Below are positions 51,544 through 61,176 of a stretch of 64,000 nucleotides of DNA, one piece after another (within the stretch, counting starts at the first letter, position 1; each line of letters starts with the position of its first letter). The stretch comes from Chloroflexota bacterium (GTDB lineage Bacteria; Chloroflexota; Limnocylindria; Limnocylindrales; CSP1-4). The notes under the pieces were generated by a model that was not told the origin of the DNA, did no database searches, and saw nothing but the letters and a program-made list of their open reading frames with translations. The position numbers and the translations under genes were made by a program. The stretch is from contig JAJXUG010000020.1 of NCBI GenBank assembly GCA_021783095.1, forward strand, positions 1 through 64,000, read 5' to 3'.

Positions 51544-52878
51544 ATGCACCTCGACGTGCCGCGCCGGATCCTCGTCCTGGGAGGGGGCGGTCGCGAGCAC
51601 GCCCTGGCCTGGCGGCTGGCCGGCGAGGCAGGCGTGGAGGACGTGGTCTGCGCGCCCGGGTCGGCGGGGATCGCCACGACGCCGGGCGTCCGGTGCGTGG
51701 CCGTCGACCCCATGAGCCCGGCGGCCGTGGCCGCGCTGGCGACCGCGGAGGCCGTCGACCTCGTGGTCGTCGGTCCCGAGGCGCCGCTGGGCGCTGGAGT
51801 GGCGGACGCGCTCGAGGCGGCCGGGGTGCCGGTGTTCGGCCCGGGTCGGGAGGCCGCGCGGCTCGAGACCTCGAAGGCGTTCTGCCATGACGTGGCCGAG
51901 GCGGCGGGCGTGCGCATGGCGCGCGCGGCGGCGTTCTGCGGCGGCGAGGACGAGGTGGCGCTCGCCTTCATTCGCGAGCTCGCGGCCGACGGCACCGGCA
52001 TCGTGCTCAAGGCCGACGGCCTGGCGGCCGGCAAGGGCGTGATCGTCACCGAGTCCACCGCGATGGCGCTCGAGTACGCGCCCTCGTTCCTCGCCGGGCG
52101 CCCGTCGGACCAGCCGGCGCTGGTCATCGAGGAGCGCCTGACCGGCCCGGAGGCCAGCGTCATCGCCGTCTGCGACGGCGAGCGCGCCACCGCGCTTCCG
52201 GCGGCGCGCGACCACAAGCGCCTGTGTGACGACGACCGCGGGCCGAACACCGGCGGAATGGGCGCCTACTCGCCGCTGCCGGACCTCGACGACGCGGCCG
52301 TGGCGGCGATCGTCGAGCGCTTCCACACGCCGATCCTGGCCGAGATGCGCCGCCGCGGACTGCCGTTCCGGGGCTTCCTCTACGCCGGGCTGATGCTCAC
52401 GCCCGACGGGCCTGTGCTCCTGGAGGTCAACGTCCGCTGCGGCGACCCCGAGACGCAGGTGATCCTGCCGCGCGTGGCCGTCCCGCTGGCGCCCCTGCTG
52501 CTCGCCGCAGCGCGGAGATCCCTGCCCGCCGAGACGCCCGCAGTCCTCCCGGCGACCGCGGGCGCCGCGGTGGGAATCGTGCTCGCCGCGCACGGCTATC
52601 CGCAGAGCCCCAAGCGCGGCGACCCCATTGTGGGTGTGGATGCGGCCGTGGCGCAGGGGGCGCTCGTCTTCCACGCCGGGACGGTCGCCCGCCCGGGAGC
52701 CGCGGGCGGCTGGGGGACGAGCGGCGGGCGCGTGCTCGCGGTGGTGGGCCGCGGCGCCAACCTGGCGCAGGCACGCGGGGCGGCCGAGCGCGCCGCCGAC
52801 ACGATCCACTGGGACGGCGTCCACCGCCGGCGCGACATCGCGCTCCAGGTCCCGGCCCAGGCAGAGGTGTCGCCGTGA
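51544..52878 (+). CDS. purD: Phosphoribosylamine--glycine ligase
   Basis: This 444-residue ATP-grasp enzyme makes glycinamide ribonucleotide. ILVLGGGGREHALAWRL opens the N-domain. LKADGLAAGKGVIVTEST and ARDHKRLCDDDRGPNTGGMGAYSP form the ATP-grasp site. LLEVNVRCGDPETQVILPR is the metal-binding block. ATG 51544 is 20 nt after purA and is the only start near the conserved N-terminus. It overlaps purB by 4 bp (GTGA). Confidence 0.95.
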   Translation: MHLDVPRRILVLGGGGREHALAWRLAGEAGVEDVVCAPGSAGIATTPGVRCVAVDPMSPAAVAALATAEAVDLVVVGPEAPLGAGVADALEAAGVPVFGPGREAARLETSKAFCHDVAEAAGVRMARAAAFCGGEDEVALAFIRELAADGTGIVLKADGLAAGKGVIVTESTAMALEYAPSFLAGRPSDQPALVIEERLTGPEASVIAVCDGERATALPAARDHKRLCDDDRGPNTGGMGAYSPLPDLDDAAVAAIVERFHTPILAEMRRRGLPFRGFLYAGLMLTPDGPVLLEVNVRCGDPETQVILPRVAVPLAPLLLAAARRSLPAETPAVLPATAGAAVGIVLAAHGYPQSPKRGDPIVGVDAAVAQGALVFHAGTVARPGAAGGWGTSGGRVLAVVGRGANLAQARGAAERAADTIHWDGVHRRRDIALQVPAQAEVSP

Positions 52879-54218
52879 TCCGCCGCTACACGCTCCCCGA
52901 GATGGGCGCCGTCTGGTCCGAGCAGGCGCGCTTCGAGCGGATGCTCGAGGTGGAGGTGGCCGTGTGCCGGGCGCAGGTCCGGCGGGGCCTCGTGCCGGCC
53001 CGGGCATTGGCGGCGATCGAGAAGAAGGCCCGCGTGGACGTGGACCGGATCAACGAGATCGAGCAGACGACCGACCACGACGTCATCGCGTTCGTGAGCC
53101 AAGTCGCCGAGACCGTCGGGTCGGACGGCCGGTACCTGCACCTGGGCCTGACCAGCAGCGACATCGTGGACACAGCGCTCGCGCTCCAGCTCCGCGCAGC
53201 GGGGGAGCGCCTGCTGGCACGCGCGGACACGCTCACCGGTGTTCTCATCGCCCGCGCCCGCGCCGAGGCCGGCACGATCATGATGGGCCGGACGCACTCG
53301 GTCCACGCGGAGCCCACGACGTTCGGGCTCAAGTGCGCCGGCTGGGCCTTCGAGGTGGCCCGCGGCCGGGAGCGGCTGGCAACGGCGACGGCCGAGATCG
53401 CCACCGGCAAGATCAGCGGCCCCGTGGGCACGTACAGCCACCTCGCCCCGGACCTCGAGGCGGAGGTGCTCGCGGAGCTCGGGCTGCGCGTCGACCCGGT
53501 CAGCACCCAGATCGTCCAGCGCGACCGCCACGCGGCGTTCCTGGCCGCGATCGCGATCCTCGGCGGCAGCCTCGAGCGGCTGGCCACCGAGGTCCGCAAC
53601 CTCCAGCACACCGAGATCGCCGAGGTCATGGAGCCGTTCAAGCAGGGCCAGAAGGGCAGCTCGGCGATGCCCCACAAGCGCAACCCGATCCTGTCCGAGC
53701 GGATCGCGGGCATGGCGCGCCTCCTGCGCGGCTATGCCCACACCGCGATGGAGGACCAGCCGCTGTGGCACGAGCGCGACATCAGCCACAGCTCGGCCGA
53801 GCGCGTGATCCTGCCCGACGCGACCATCCTGCTCGACTACATGCTCGCCAAGGCCGCGGGCCTCGTGGAGGGGCTCGTCGTCCGGCCGGAGCGGATGGCC
53901 GAGAACATCGAGCGGGGCCTCGGGCTCCACGCCTCGTCGCGCGTGCTGCTGGCGCTGGTCGAGAAGGGGAGCATGTCGCGCGAGGACGCGTACGCTGTGG
54001 TCCAGCGCAACGCCCTGCGCGCGGCCGACGAGCGCAGCCCGCTCCACGACCTGCTGGCCACGGACCCGGCCGTGGCCGAGCGTCTCTCGCTCGCCGACCT
54101 CGACGCCTGCTTCGATGATGCCGCCGTCCTCCGGCACGCGCCCGAGGTCATCGCGCGGCTGCACTCGCTCGAGACCGCCATCGCCGCCCGCAAGGAGGCT
54201 CCGCATGCCGCTCGCTAG
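52875..54218 (+). CDS. purB: Adenylosuccinate lyase
   Basis: This 447-residue lyase acts twice in purine synthesis, cleaving SAICAR to AICAR and adenylosuccinate to AMP. It has YTLPEMGAVWSEQARFERML at the start, LTSSDIVDTALALQL, MMGRTHSVHAEPTTFG with the catalytic His, and the flexible signature GSSAMPHKRNPILSERI with the catalytic Ser. WHERDISHSSAERVILPDA is also conserved. The GTG start overlaps purD. Its end overlaps purC by 14 nt. Confidence 0.95.
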   Translation: MIRRYTLPEMGAVWSEQARFERMLEVEVAVCRAQVRRGLVPARALAAIEKKARVDVDRINEIEQTTDHDVIAFVSQVAETVGSDGRYLHLGLTSSDIVDTALALQLRAAGERLLARADTLTGVLIARARAEAGTIMMGRTHSVHAEPTTFGLKCAGWAFEVARGRERLATATAEIATGKISGPVGTYSHLAPDLEAEVLAELGLRVDPVSTQIVQRDRHAAFLAAIAILGGSLERLATEVRNLQHTEIAEVMEPFKQGQKGSSAMPHKRNPILSERIAGMARLLRGYAHTAMEDQPLWHERDISHSSAERVILPDATILLDYMLAKAAGLVEGLVVRPERMAENIERGLGLHASSRVLLALVEKGSMSREDAYAVVQRNALRAADERSPLHDLLATDPAVAERLSLADLDACFDDAAVLRHAPEVIARLHSLETAIAARKEAPHAAR

Positions 54219-55125
54219 CGCCTTCGTCCGGTCGGGCAAGGTCCGCGACATCTACCAGATCGGCGACGACAAGCTGCTCCTGGTCGCGTCGGACCGCCTG
54301 TCCGCCTTCGACGTCATCCTGCCCACGGCCATCGCGGACAAGGGCCGGATCCTCACCGGCCTGTCGCGCTTCTGGTTCAGCGAGACCAGCGACATCGTCG
54401 CCAACCACCTGCTGTCCACGGACCCCGAGGACGTGCCGGCGTCGCTCACCGGAGGCGACCTTGTCCTGATGGCCGACCTGCGCGGCCGGATGATGCTCGG
54501 GCGCCGTGCCGAGGTCCTCCCCGTGGAGTGCGTGGTCCGCGGCTACCTGAGCGGGTCGGGCTGGACTGACTACCAGGCGACGGGCTCGGTCTGCGGCAAC
54601 GCGCTGCCGTCCGGCCTGCGCGAGTCCGACCGCCTGCCCGAGCCGATCTTCACGCCCGCCTGGAAGGCGCCCGCGGGGCATCACGACGAGAACATCGACT
54701 TCGAGCGCGTCGTGGAGCTGGCCGGGGACCGCAGCCTGGCCGCGGGCATGCGCGACGCGGCCCTGGCGCTGTACGCCCGCGGCGCGGACATCTGCGAGCG
54801 GGCGGGGATCATCCTCGCCGACACCAAGTTCGAGTTCGGCGTCCTGCCGTCGGGCGAGCTGCTGCTCATCGACGAGGTCATGACGCCCGATTCGTCGCGC
54901 TTCTGGGACGCCGGGACGTACGAGCCCGGCCGCGCCCAGGCCAGCTACGACAAGCAGTTCGTCCGCGACTGGCTCGAGGCCCGGGCGTGGACCAAGACGC
55001 CGCCGGGCCCCGAGCTCCCCGACGACGTGGCGGCGGGCACCCGCGCCCGCTACATCGAGGCCTACGAGCGCATCACCGGGGCGAGCTTCGCCCGCTATCT
55101 GTCGGAGGACGTCATCGCCCGATGA
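54205..55125 (+). CDS. purC: Phosphoribosylaminoimidazole-succinocarboxamide synthase
   Basis: This 306-residue SAICAR synthetase condenses CAIR with aspartate. Blocks are GKVRDIYQIGDDKLLLVASD, RLSAFDVILPTAIADKG, VECVVRGYLSGSGWTDYQ, FTPAWKAPAGHHDENIDFE, ILADTKFEFGVLPSGEL and LIDEVMTPDSSRFW. It is the longer form (about 300 residues) rather than the 240-residue type. AAGGAGG ends 6 nt before ATG 54205, inside purB, so the start is secure despite the 14-nt overlap. It ends in an ATGA overlap with purS. Confidence 0.94.
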   Translation: MPLASAFVRSGKVRDIYQIGDDKLLLVASDRLSAFDVILPTAIADKGRILTGLSRFWFSETSDIVANHLLSTDPEDVPASLTGGDLVLMADLRGRMMLGRRAEVLPVECVVRGYLSGSGWTDYQATGSVCGNALPSGLRESDRLPEPIFTPAWKAPAGHHDENIDFERVVELAGDRSLAAGMRDAALALYARGADICERAGIILADTKFEFGVLPSGELLLIDEVMTPDSSRFWDAGTYEPGRAQASYDKQFVRDWLEARAWTKTPPGPELPDDVAAGTRARYIEAYERITGASFARYLSEDVIAR

Positions 55126-55382
55126 GCGAGCAGCCCGCATACCGTTTCGCCGTCAACGTCACACCCAAGCCCGGCATCCTCGACCCCCAGGGCCGGGCCG
55201 TGGAGAAGAGCCTGCCGCACCTCGGCATCGCCGGCGTGTCGGGCGTCCGCGTCGGGCGGCGCGTGGAGCTGACCGTCCGCGCGGTCGATGTGGCCGCTGC
55301 GCGGGGCGTGGTCGACAGGCTGGCCTCCGAGCTGCTCAGCAACCCGCTGATGGAGCTCTACGACGTGGAGGCGCTCGGGTGA
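55122..55382 (+). CDS. purS: FGAM synthase subunit PurS
   Basis: This 86-residue protein bridges PurQ and PurL in the three-part formylglycinamidine synthase. The fold signature is RFAVNVTPKPGILDPQGRAV, then SLPHLGIAGVSGVRVGRRVEL and LASELLSNPLMELYDVE. It overlaps purC and purQ by 4 bp each. Its presence confirms the PurS/PurQ/PurL system rather than the large fused PurL. Confidence 0.93.
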   Translation: MSEQPAYRFAVNVTPKPGILDPQGRAVEKSLPHLGIAGVSGVRVGRRVELTVRAVDVAAARGVVDRLASELLSNPLMELYDVEALG

Positions 55383-56143
55383 CGGCTCGCGTCGGCATCG
55401 TGCTGTTCCCGGGCTCCAACCGGGACATCGACGCTGTCAATGCGCTGCGGGTCGCCGGTGCGGAGCCCGTGGTCCTGTGGCACGAGTCCGTGGACCTCGA
55501 GGGCGTCAGCGCCATCCTCATCCCCGGCGGCTTCGCGTACGGCGACTACCTCCGGGCGGGGGTGATCGCGCGGTTCAGCCCGGTCATGCGCGCGGTGGCC
55601 GCGTTCGCCGAGGCGGGCGGACCGGTCCTGGGCATCTGCAACGGCTTCCAGGTCCTCGCCGAGGCGAAGCTGGTGCCAGGAGCATTGCTGCGCAACCGAG
55701 GGCTGCGCTTCGTCTGCCGCGAGGTGGCGCTGCTCCCCGAGCACCTCGACACGCCGTTCACGCGCGAGCTGGGCGTGCGGCGCCCGCTGCGCATGCCTGT
55801 CGCCCATGGCGAGGGCTGCTACTACGCCGACGACGCCACGCTCGACGCGCTCGAGCGCGAGGGCGGTGTCCTGTGGCGGTACGCGAACCCCGACGGCTCC
55901 GTCGCCGGGCCCGACGACCCGGGCAACCCCAACGGCTCCCTGCGCGGGATCGCGGGCGTGCGCAACGCCGCGGGCAATGTGGCGGGACTGATGCCGCATC
56001 CGGAAACGGCCGTGGAGGCGATCCTGGGCAGCGATGACGGCCTGGGGATCATCCGCTCGCTGGTCGTGAGCGCGGCCGAGTATGCGGCGACGGGCGCGGT
56101 CTCGGGAACGACGACCCGGGCACTGGCCGGAGGTGCGGCGTGA
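55379..56143 (+). CDS. purQ: FGAM synthase glutaminase subunit PurQ
   Basis: This 254-residue class I glutamine amidotransferase supplies ammonia to PurL. The oxyanion loop [19 protein letters not shown] and nucleophile elbow [17 protein letters not shown] (Cys near residue 88) are clear. The His-x-Glu of the triad is in [26 protein letters not shown] is another family block. It starts at GTG in a GTGA overlap with purS and overlaps purL in the same way. Length is slightly above the usual 225-235, mainly at the C-terminus. Confidence 0.94.
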   Translation: MTARVGIVLFPGSNRDIDAVNALRVAGAEPVVLWHESVDLEGVSAILIPGGFAYGDYLRAGVIARFSPVMRAVAAFAEAGGPVLGICNGFQVLAEAKLVPGALLRNRGLRFVCREVALLPEHLDTPFTRELGVRRPLRMPVAHGEGCYYADDATLDALEREGGVLWRYANPDGSVAGPDDPGNPNGSLRGIAGVRNAAGNVAGLMPHPETAVEAILGSDDGLGIIRSLVVSAAEYAATGAVSGTTTRALAGGAA

Positions 56144-58515
56144 CGACCGCCGAGGTCCCGCTCCACCGCGTGCTGGGGCTCACCGACGAGGAGCTCGACG
56201 CGATCCGCGAGAAGCTGTCGCGCGAGCCCAACGCGCTCGAGCTCGCGATGTTCAGCGTGATGTGGTCCGAGCACTGCTCCTACAAGAGCAGCCGGCCGCT
56301 GCTCAAGACGCTCCCGACGAAGGGCAAGGACGTGGTCGCGGGCGTTGGCGAGCAGGCCGGCGTGATCGCGATCGGCGACGGCCTCGCAGTGGCGTTCAAG
56401 ATCGAGAGCCACAACCACCCGTCCGCGGTGGAGCCGTACCAGGGCGCGGCGACCGGTGTCGGCGGGATCCTGCGCGACGTGTTCGCCATGGGCGCCCGGC
56501 CGATCGCGGTGCTGGACGCGCTGCGCTTCGGCGACCCGGCCGACCCGCGGACGCGCCACCTCGTCGACGGCGTCGTGCGCGGCGTCGGCGGCTACGGCAA
56601 CTGCGTCGGCGTGCCGACCGTCGGCGGCGAGCTCGTCTTCGACCCCAGCTACCAGGGCAACCCGCTGGTCAACGTCATGGCGATCGGCCTGCTCGAGGAC
56701 GGGATGCTCACCCGCGCCTCGGCCGACGGCCCGGGCAACCTGGTCGTGCTCTACGGGTCCGCCACGGGTCGCGACGGCATCGGCGGCGCCTCCGTGCTGG
56801 CCAGCGCGACGTTCGGCGACCAGGACCCGTCCAAGCGCCCGTCGGTGCAGGTTGGCGACCCGTTCGCGGAGAAGCTGCTGATCGAGGCGACCCTAGAGCT
56901 CATCGCCCGCCAGCTGGTCGTGTCGATCCAGGACTTGGGCGCCGCGGGCATCACCTGCGCCACCTGCGAGACCGCCGACCGGGGCGGCACCGGGATGCTG
57001 GTCGACCTCGACGCGATCCCGCGCCGCGAGCCCGGCCTCGAGCCCTTCGAGGTGATGATCTCCGAGTCCCAGGAGCGCATGGTCGCGATCGTCGAGCCCG
57101 CGCAGTGGGAGGCCGTCCGCGAGGTCTGCAACCGCTGGGAGCTGCCCGTGGCGGTCATCGGCCGGGTCACCGTCGAGCCCGATGTCGTGGTGCTCACCAC
57201 GCCCGACGGCTCGGGGGCGCTCGACGCGGAGGGCAGGCCCGTCGCCGGTGCTGTCGAGCTCGCGCGCATCCCCGCCCCGGCGCTCGCGTCCGAGGCGATC
57301 GTGTTCAACCGGGAATCGCGGGCTCCGGCCCGGCGTCGCCCGGCCCCGGCCCCCGGCTCTCCGGCCGAGGCCGTGGACGCGCTGCCGGTCCGCGGGCAGG
57401 ACCCGGGGGCGGTGCTGACCGCGCTGCTCGGCTCGCCGAACCTGTCGTCGCGGCGCCCGGTCTTCGAGCAGTACGACCACAACGTCCAGGCGAACACGGT
57501 CGCGGGGCCGGGCCGCGGCGCCGCCGTGCTGCGCGTCAAGGGCACCACCAAGGCGCTCGTCGCGACGACCGACGGCAACGCGTCGGTCAGCAAGATCGAT
57601 CCCTGGCTCGGCGCGGCGCTCTCGGTGGCCGAGGCGGCGCGCAACGTGTCGATCACCGGCGCCCGGCCGCTGGGCGTCACCAACTGCCTCAACTACGGCG
57701 ACCCGACGCGGCCCGAGGCCTTCTGGGCGCTGGCCGAGGGCGTCCGCGGCCTCGCCGACGCATGCGTCGCGCTGGGCCTGCCGGTCACCGGGGGCAACGT
57801 CTCGCTCTACAACGAGGCGCCTGGGTCGGCCATCGCGCCGACGCCGGAGATCGGGATCGTGGGCCTGCTCGACGACGTCTCGACCCGCGTGGGGCCGGCG
57901 TTCCGCGCCGACGGCAACGCCGTGGTGCTCGTCGGCCAGCCCGGCGGCGGTCTGGCGGGGAGCGAGTACGCACGCCTCGCCGGCGCCGCCGTCGAGGACG
58001 GGCCGCCGACCCTCGATCTCGAGCTCGAGGCGCGCCTCCAGACGTTCATCCGCGAGGCGATCGCCCGCGGCCTCGTCGAGAGCTGCCAGGACGTGTCCGG
58101 GGGCGGGCTCGCGGTGGCCCTGGCCGAGATGTGCATCTGGGGCGGCCGGGGGGCGCAGCTCCGCCTGCGGGTGGGGGACTCGCCGGCGGTCGGGCTGTTC
58201 GGCGAGAGCCCGTCGCGCCTCGTGTGCGAGGTGGTGCCCCGCCACGTGCCCGCGTTCGGCCTGCTGGCGCTCCACCACGGGATCCACACCGAAGCCCTGG
58301 GGTCGACCGGCGGCCCGAGGCTGGTCATCGAGCTCGCGGGCGAGGGCGCGACGGGCGCCGCCGAGGAGCGCGGCTCGAGGATCGCCGATGCCCTCGAGGC
58401 CGTTGTGGACGATCTCCGCCACGCGTGGGAGCACGGGCTGCCGCGCGCGCTCGGCTGGGAGGGGGACGACGATCCGGATGGAGCGGCCCTGCCGGGCCTG
58501 GAGGTTGCCGGCTGA
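56140..58515 (+). CDS. purL: FGAM synthase large subunit PurL (small type)
   Basis: This 791-residue ATP-dependent synthase converts FGAR to FGAM. The N-terminal [19 protein letters not shown] carries the catalytic His. [39 protein letters not shown] and [16 protein letters not shown] match the family. The second half repeats the PurM-like fold with [29 protein letters not shown] and [17 protein letters not shown]. Its last A of TGA is the first base of the purF ATG. Confidence 0.95.
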   Translation: MTTAEVPLHRVLGLTDEELDAIREKLSREPNALELAMFSVMWSEHCSYKSSRPLLKTLPTKGKDVVAGVGEQAGVIAIGDGLAVAFKIESHNHPSAVEPYQGAATGVGGILRDVFAMGARPIAVLDALRFGDPADPRTRHLVDGVVRGVGGYGNCVGVPTVGGELVFDPSYQGNPLVNVMAIGLLEDGMLTRASADGPGNLVVLYGSATGRDGIGGASVLASATFGDQDPSKRPSVQVGDPFAEKLLIEATLELIARQLVVSIQDLGAAGITCATCETADRGGTGMLVDLDAIPRREPGLEPFEVMISESQERMVAIVEPAQWEAVREVCNRWELPVAVIGRVTVEPDVVVLTTPDGSGALDAEGRPVAGAVELARIPAPALASEAIVFNRESRAPARRRPAPAPGSPAEAVDALPVRGQDPGAVLTALLGSPNLSSRRPVFEQYDHNVQANTVAGPGRGAAVLRVKGTTKALVATTDGNASVSKIDPWLGAALSVAEAARNVSITGARPLGVTNCLNYGDPTRPEAFWALAEGVRGLADACVALGLPVTGGNVSLYNEAPGSAIAPTPEIGIVGLLDDVSTRVGPAFRADGNAVVLVGQPGGGLAGSEYARLAGAAVEDGPPTLDLELEARLQTFIREAIARGLVESCQDVSGGGLAVALAEMCIWGGRGAQLRLRVGDSPAVGLFGESPSRLVCEVVPRHVPAFGLLALHHGIHTEALGSTGGPRLVIELAGEGATGAAEERGSRIADALEAVVDDLRHAWEHGLPRALGWEGDDDPDGAALPGLEVAG

Positions 58516-60041
58516 TGTGCGGTGTCGTCGGCGTCGTGCTCCCCGACCGCGGCCACGAGGCCGCGGCCGTCGCCGCCACAGCCCTGTTCGCGCTCCAGCA
58601 CCGGGGGCAGGAGTCAGCCGGCGTGGGCGTCTCCGACCAGGGCCACCTGATGATCTACAAGGACCTGGGGATGGTGACCCAGGTCCTCGACGAGCGGCGC
58701 ATCCCGTCGCTCACCGGCGACCTCGCCGTGGCGCACTGCCGGTACTCCACCACCGGCTCGACGGTGTGGGAGAACGCGCAGCCGACGCTCCGCCTGGGCC
58801 CCCGGCGGGCGATCGCGATCGGCCACAACGGGAACCTCGTCAACACCCGCGAGCTGCTCGCCCAGCTCGAGGGCGGCCGAACCCGCCTGCCGGCGACCAC
58901 CGACACGGAGCTGCTGACCGCGCTCCTCGCCGACGAGCCCGCCACCGACACGGTCGAGGCGCTCAAGCAGGTCCTGCCGCGCGTCCGCGGCGCGTTCAGC
59001 CTCGTCGTGCTCGACGGCGAGCGCGTGATCGGCGTCCGCGACCCCCACGGGTTCCGACCGCTCGCGCTCGGCCGAATCCCGAACACCGACGAGGCCGCGC
59101 CGGGGCTGTGGGGCGACGACACCGCGGGCTGGATCCTGGCCTCGGAGACCTGCGCGCTCGACACCGTGGGCGCCGAGTACGTCCGCGACGTTGAGCCGGG
59201 CGAGATCGTGGTGCTCCAGCCGGGCCGCGACCCGGTGTCGGTCCGCTACGCGAAGGCCGATCCCGCGATGTGCGTGTTCGAGCTCATCTACTTCGCGCGG
59301 CCGGACTCGTACCTCGAGGGGCGGAGCCTCTACGAGGCGCGCCGCCACATGGGCGTCGAGCTCGCCAGGGAGCACCCGGTCGAGGCGGACCTCGTGATGC
59401 CCGTCCCGGACACGGGCGGCCCGGCCGCCGCGGGCTACTCGGAGCAGTCGGGGATCCCGTACCGCGAGGGCTTCGTCCGCAACCGCTACAGCGGCCGGAC
59501 GTTCATCCAGCCCTCCCAGGCGATGCGCCAGCGGGGCGTGAACGTCAAGCTCAGCCCGCTGCGCGAGACGATCCGCGGCCAACGGCTGATCGTGGTGGAC
59601 GATTCGATCGTGCGGGGCACCACGACCCGCCAGATCGTCGGCCTGCTCCGGCGCGCGGGTGCCGCAGAGGTCCACGTCCGGATCAGCGCCCCGCCGATCT
59701 ACCACCCCTGCTTCTACGGCATCGACACCGCGGTCCCGAGGGAGCTGCTGGCGGCGACCCACTCGATCGAGGAGATCCGCGAGTTCATCGGCGCGGACTC
59801 GCTCGGGTACCTGTCCGTGCCCGGCGTGCTCAAGGCGCTCGAGCTGCCGTACGAGCAGTTCTGCTTCGCCTGCTTCGACGGGCGGTATCCGGAACCGGTC
59901 CCGTACGACGTGGAGGCGCGCAAGTTCCTGCTCGAGGAGCCGGTCGTGTCGCCTTCGTCGAGCGGCTCGCTGGCGCCGCTCTCGATCCCCGCGCCCGATT
60001 CGACGCCCGCGCCCGCGACCGCGGGATCCGGCCAGCGGTGA
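58515..60041 (+). CDS. purF: Amidophosphoribosyltransferase with Fe-S ligands but no propeptide
   Basis: This 508-residue committed-step enzyme makes phosphoribosylamine from PRPP and glutamine. The nucleophile Cys2 directly follows Met (MCGVVGVVL), so no propeptide needs removal. Glutaminase motifs include ALQHRGQESAGVGVSD and GHNGNLVN. The PRPP loop is LIVVDDSIVRGTTTRQIV. Four cysteines (C253, C399, C450, C453) match the positions that hold a [4Fe-4S] cluster in Bacillus-type enzymes. Those normally do have a propeptide, so this is a mixed type. The C-terminal 30 residues are a Ser/Pro tail. It is followed after 7 nt by purM. Confidence 0.94.
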   Translation: MCGVVGVVLPDRGHEAAAVAATALFALQHRGQESAGVGVSDQGHLMIYKDLGMVTQVLDERRIPSLTGDLAVAHCRYSTTGSTVWENAQPTLRLGPRRAIAIGHNGNLVNTRELLAQLEGGRTRLPATTDTELLTALLADEPATDTVEALKQVLPRVRGAFSLVVLDGERVIGVRDPHGFRPLALGRIPNTDEAAPGLWGDDTAGWILASETCALDTVGAEYVRDVEPGEIVVLQPGRDPVSVRYAKADPAMCVFELIYFARPDSYLEGRSLYEARRHMGVELAREHPVEADLVMPVPDTGGPAAAGYSEQSGIPYREGFVRNRYSGRTFIQPSQAMRQRGVNVKLSPLRETIRGQRLIVVDDSIVRGTTTRQIVGLLRRAGAAEVHVRISAPPIYHPCFYGIDTAVPRELLAATHSIEEIREFIGADSLGYLSVPGVLKALELPYEQFCFACFDGRYPEPVPYDVEARKFLLEEPVVSPSSSGSLAPLSIPAPDSTPAPATAGSGQR

Positions 60042-60048
60042 GCGGCCG

Positions 60049-61176
60049 GTGATCGGCAAGACGGCCGCCGACCGGAGCGCGTACGCGGCGTCCGGCGTGG
60101 ACGTGGCGGCGGGCGACCGGGCGGTCGAGCTGATGCGCGCCTCGGTGGCGTCCACCATGCGCCCTGAGGTCCTCGGCGGACTCGGAGGTTTCGGCGCCGC
60201 GTTCACGATCCCGGCCGGCTACCGCGAGCCCGTCATCGTCTCGTCCACGGACGGCGTGGGGACCAAGACCGCCATCGCCGCCGCGATGGGCCGGCTCGAC
60301 ACGATCGGCATCGACCTCGTGGCGATGTGCGCCGACGACGTCGTGTGCTCGGGTGCCGAGCCGGTCGCGTTCCTCGACTACATCGCGATCGGCAGGCTCG
60401 TGCCGGAGCGCGTGGCGTCGCTGGTGGCGGGGATCGCCGAGGGCTGCCGGCAGGCGGGAGCCGCGCTGATCGGCGGCGAGACGGCCGAGCACCCGGGGCT
60501 GATGGACCCCGACGAGTTCGACCTGGCCGGGTTCTGCATGGGCGTGGGGGAGCGCTCGAGGCTGCTCGACGGGACGGCGGCGCGGGCGGGCGACGCGATC
60601 GTCGGGCTCGCCGCGTCGGGGCTCCACTCGAACGGCTACTCGCTGGTGCGCAAGGTCGTGCGCGACGGCGACCTGGTGCTCGACGCGCCGTTCGCGGAGG
60701 TGGCCTATCGCGCCGGCATCACCCTCGCGGGCGATGACGCCGCGGCCGGCTCGACGCTCGGCGAGGTCCTGCTGACGCCCACCCGCATCTACGCGCGTGA
60801 CGTGCTCGCGATCCGCGCGGCGCTCGCGACGGCTGGCCACGAGCTCAGCGGCGTCGCGCACATCACCGGCGGCGGCGTGCCCGGCAACGCCCCGCGCGCC
60901 CTGCCCCAGCACCTGGCGGCGCGCGTCGACCCGACCGCCTGGCCGATGCCCGCGGAGATGCGGCTGCTGGGCGCGCTGGGCGGGATCGACGAGGCCCAGG
61001 TCCGGGCCACGTTCAACGGGGGGATCGGGATGGTGCTGGTGGTTCCCGCGGCGGCAGCAGGCCCGACGGTCGAGCTGGCGACCGCGCGAGGGGTACCCGC
61101 CTGGGTCATCGGCAACGTGGTCGAGGCGGCCGCCCTGGGCGGTCGACGGTACGCAGAGCAGGGGAGGGGCGCGTGA
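60049..61176 (+). CDS. purM: Phosphoribosylformylglycinamidine cyclo-ligase
   Basis: This 375-residue AIR synthetase closes the imidazole ring using ATP. Blocks are YAASGVDVAAGDRAVELM, VIVSSTDGVGTKTAIAAAMG, DLVAMCADDVVCSGAEPVAF, AALIGGETAEHPGLM, DAIVGLAASGLHSNGYSLVR and HITGGGVPGNAPRAL. GTG 60049 was chosen because the conserved region begins 10 residues later. The frame upstream lies inside purF. It overlaps the purN-purH gene by 4 bp (GTGA). Confidence 0.94.
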   Translation: MIGKTAADRSAYAASGVDVAAGDRAVELMRASVASTMRPEVLGGLGGFGAAFTIPAGYREPVIVSSTDGVGTKTAIAAAMGRLDTIGIDLVAMCADDVVCSGAEPVAFLDYIAIGRLVPERVASLVAGIAEGCRQAGAALIGGETAEHPGLMDPDEFDLAGFCMGVGERSRLLDGTAARAGDAIVGLAASGLHSNGYSLVRKVVRDGDLVLDAPFAEVAYRAGITLAGDDAAAGSTLGEVLLTPTRIYARDVLAIRAALATAGHELSGVAHITGGGVPGNAPRALPQHLAARVDPTAWPMPAEMRLLGALGGIDEAQVRATFNGGIGMVLVVPAAAAGPTVELATARGVPAWVIGNVVEAAALGGRRYAEQGRGA

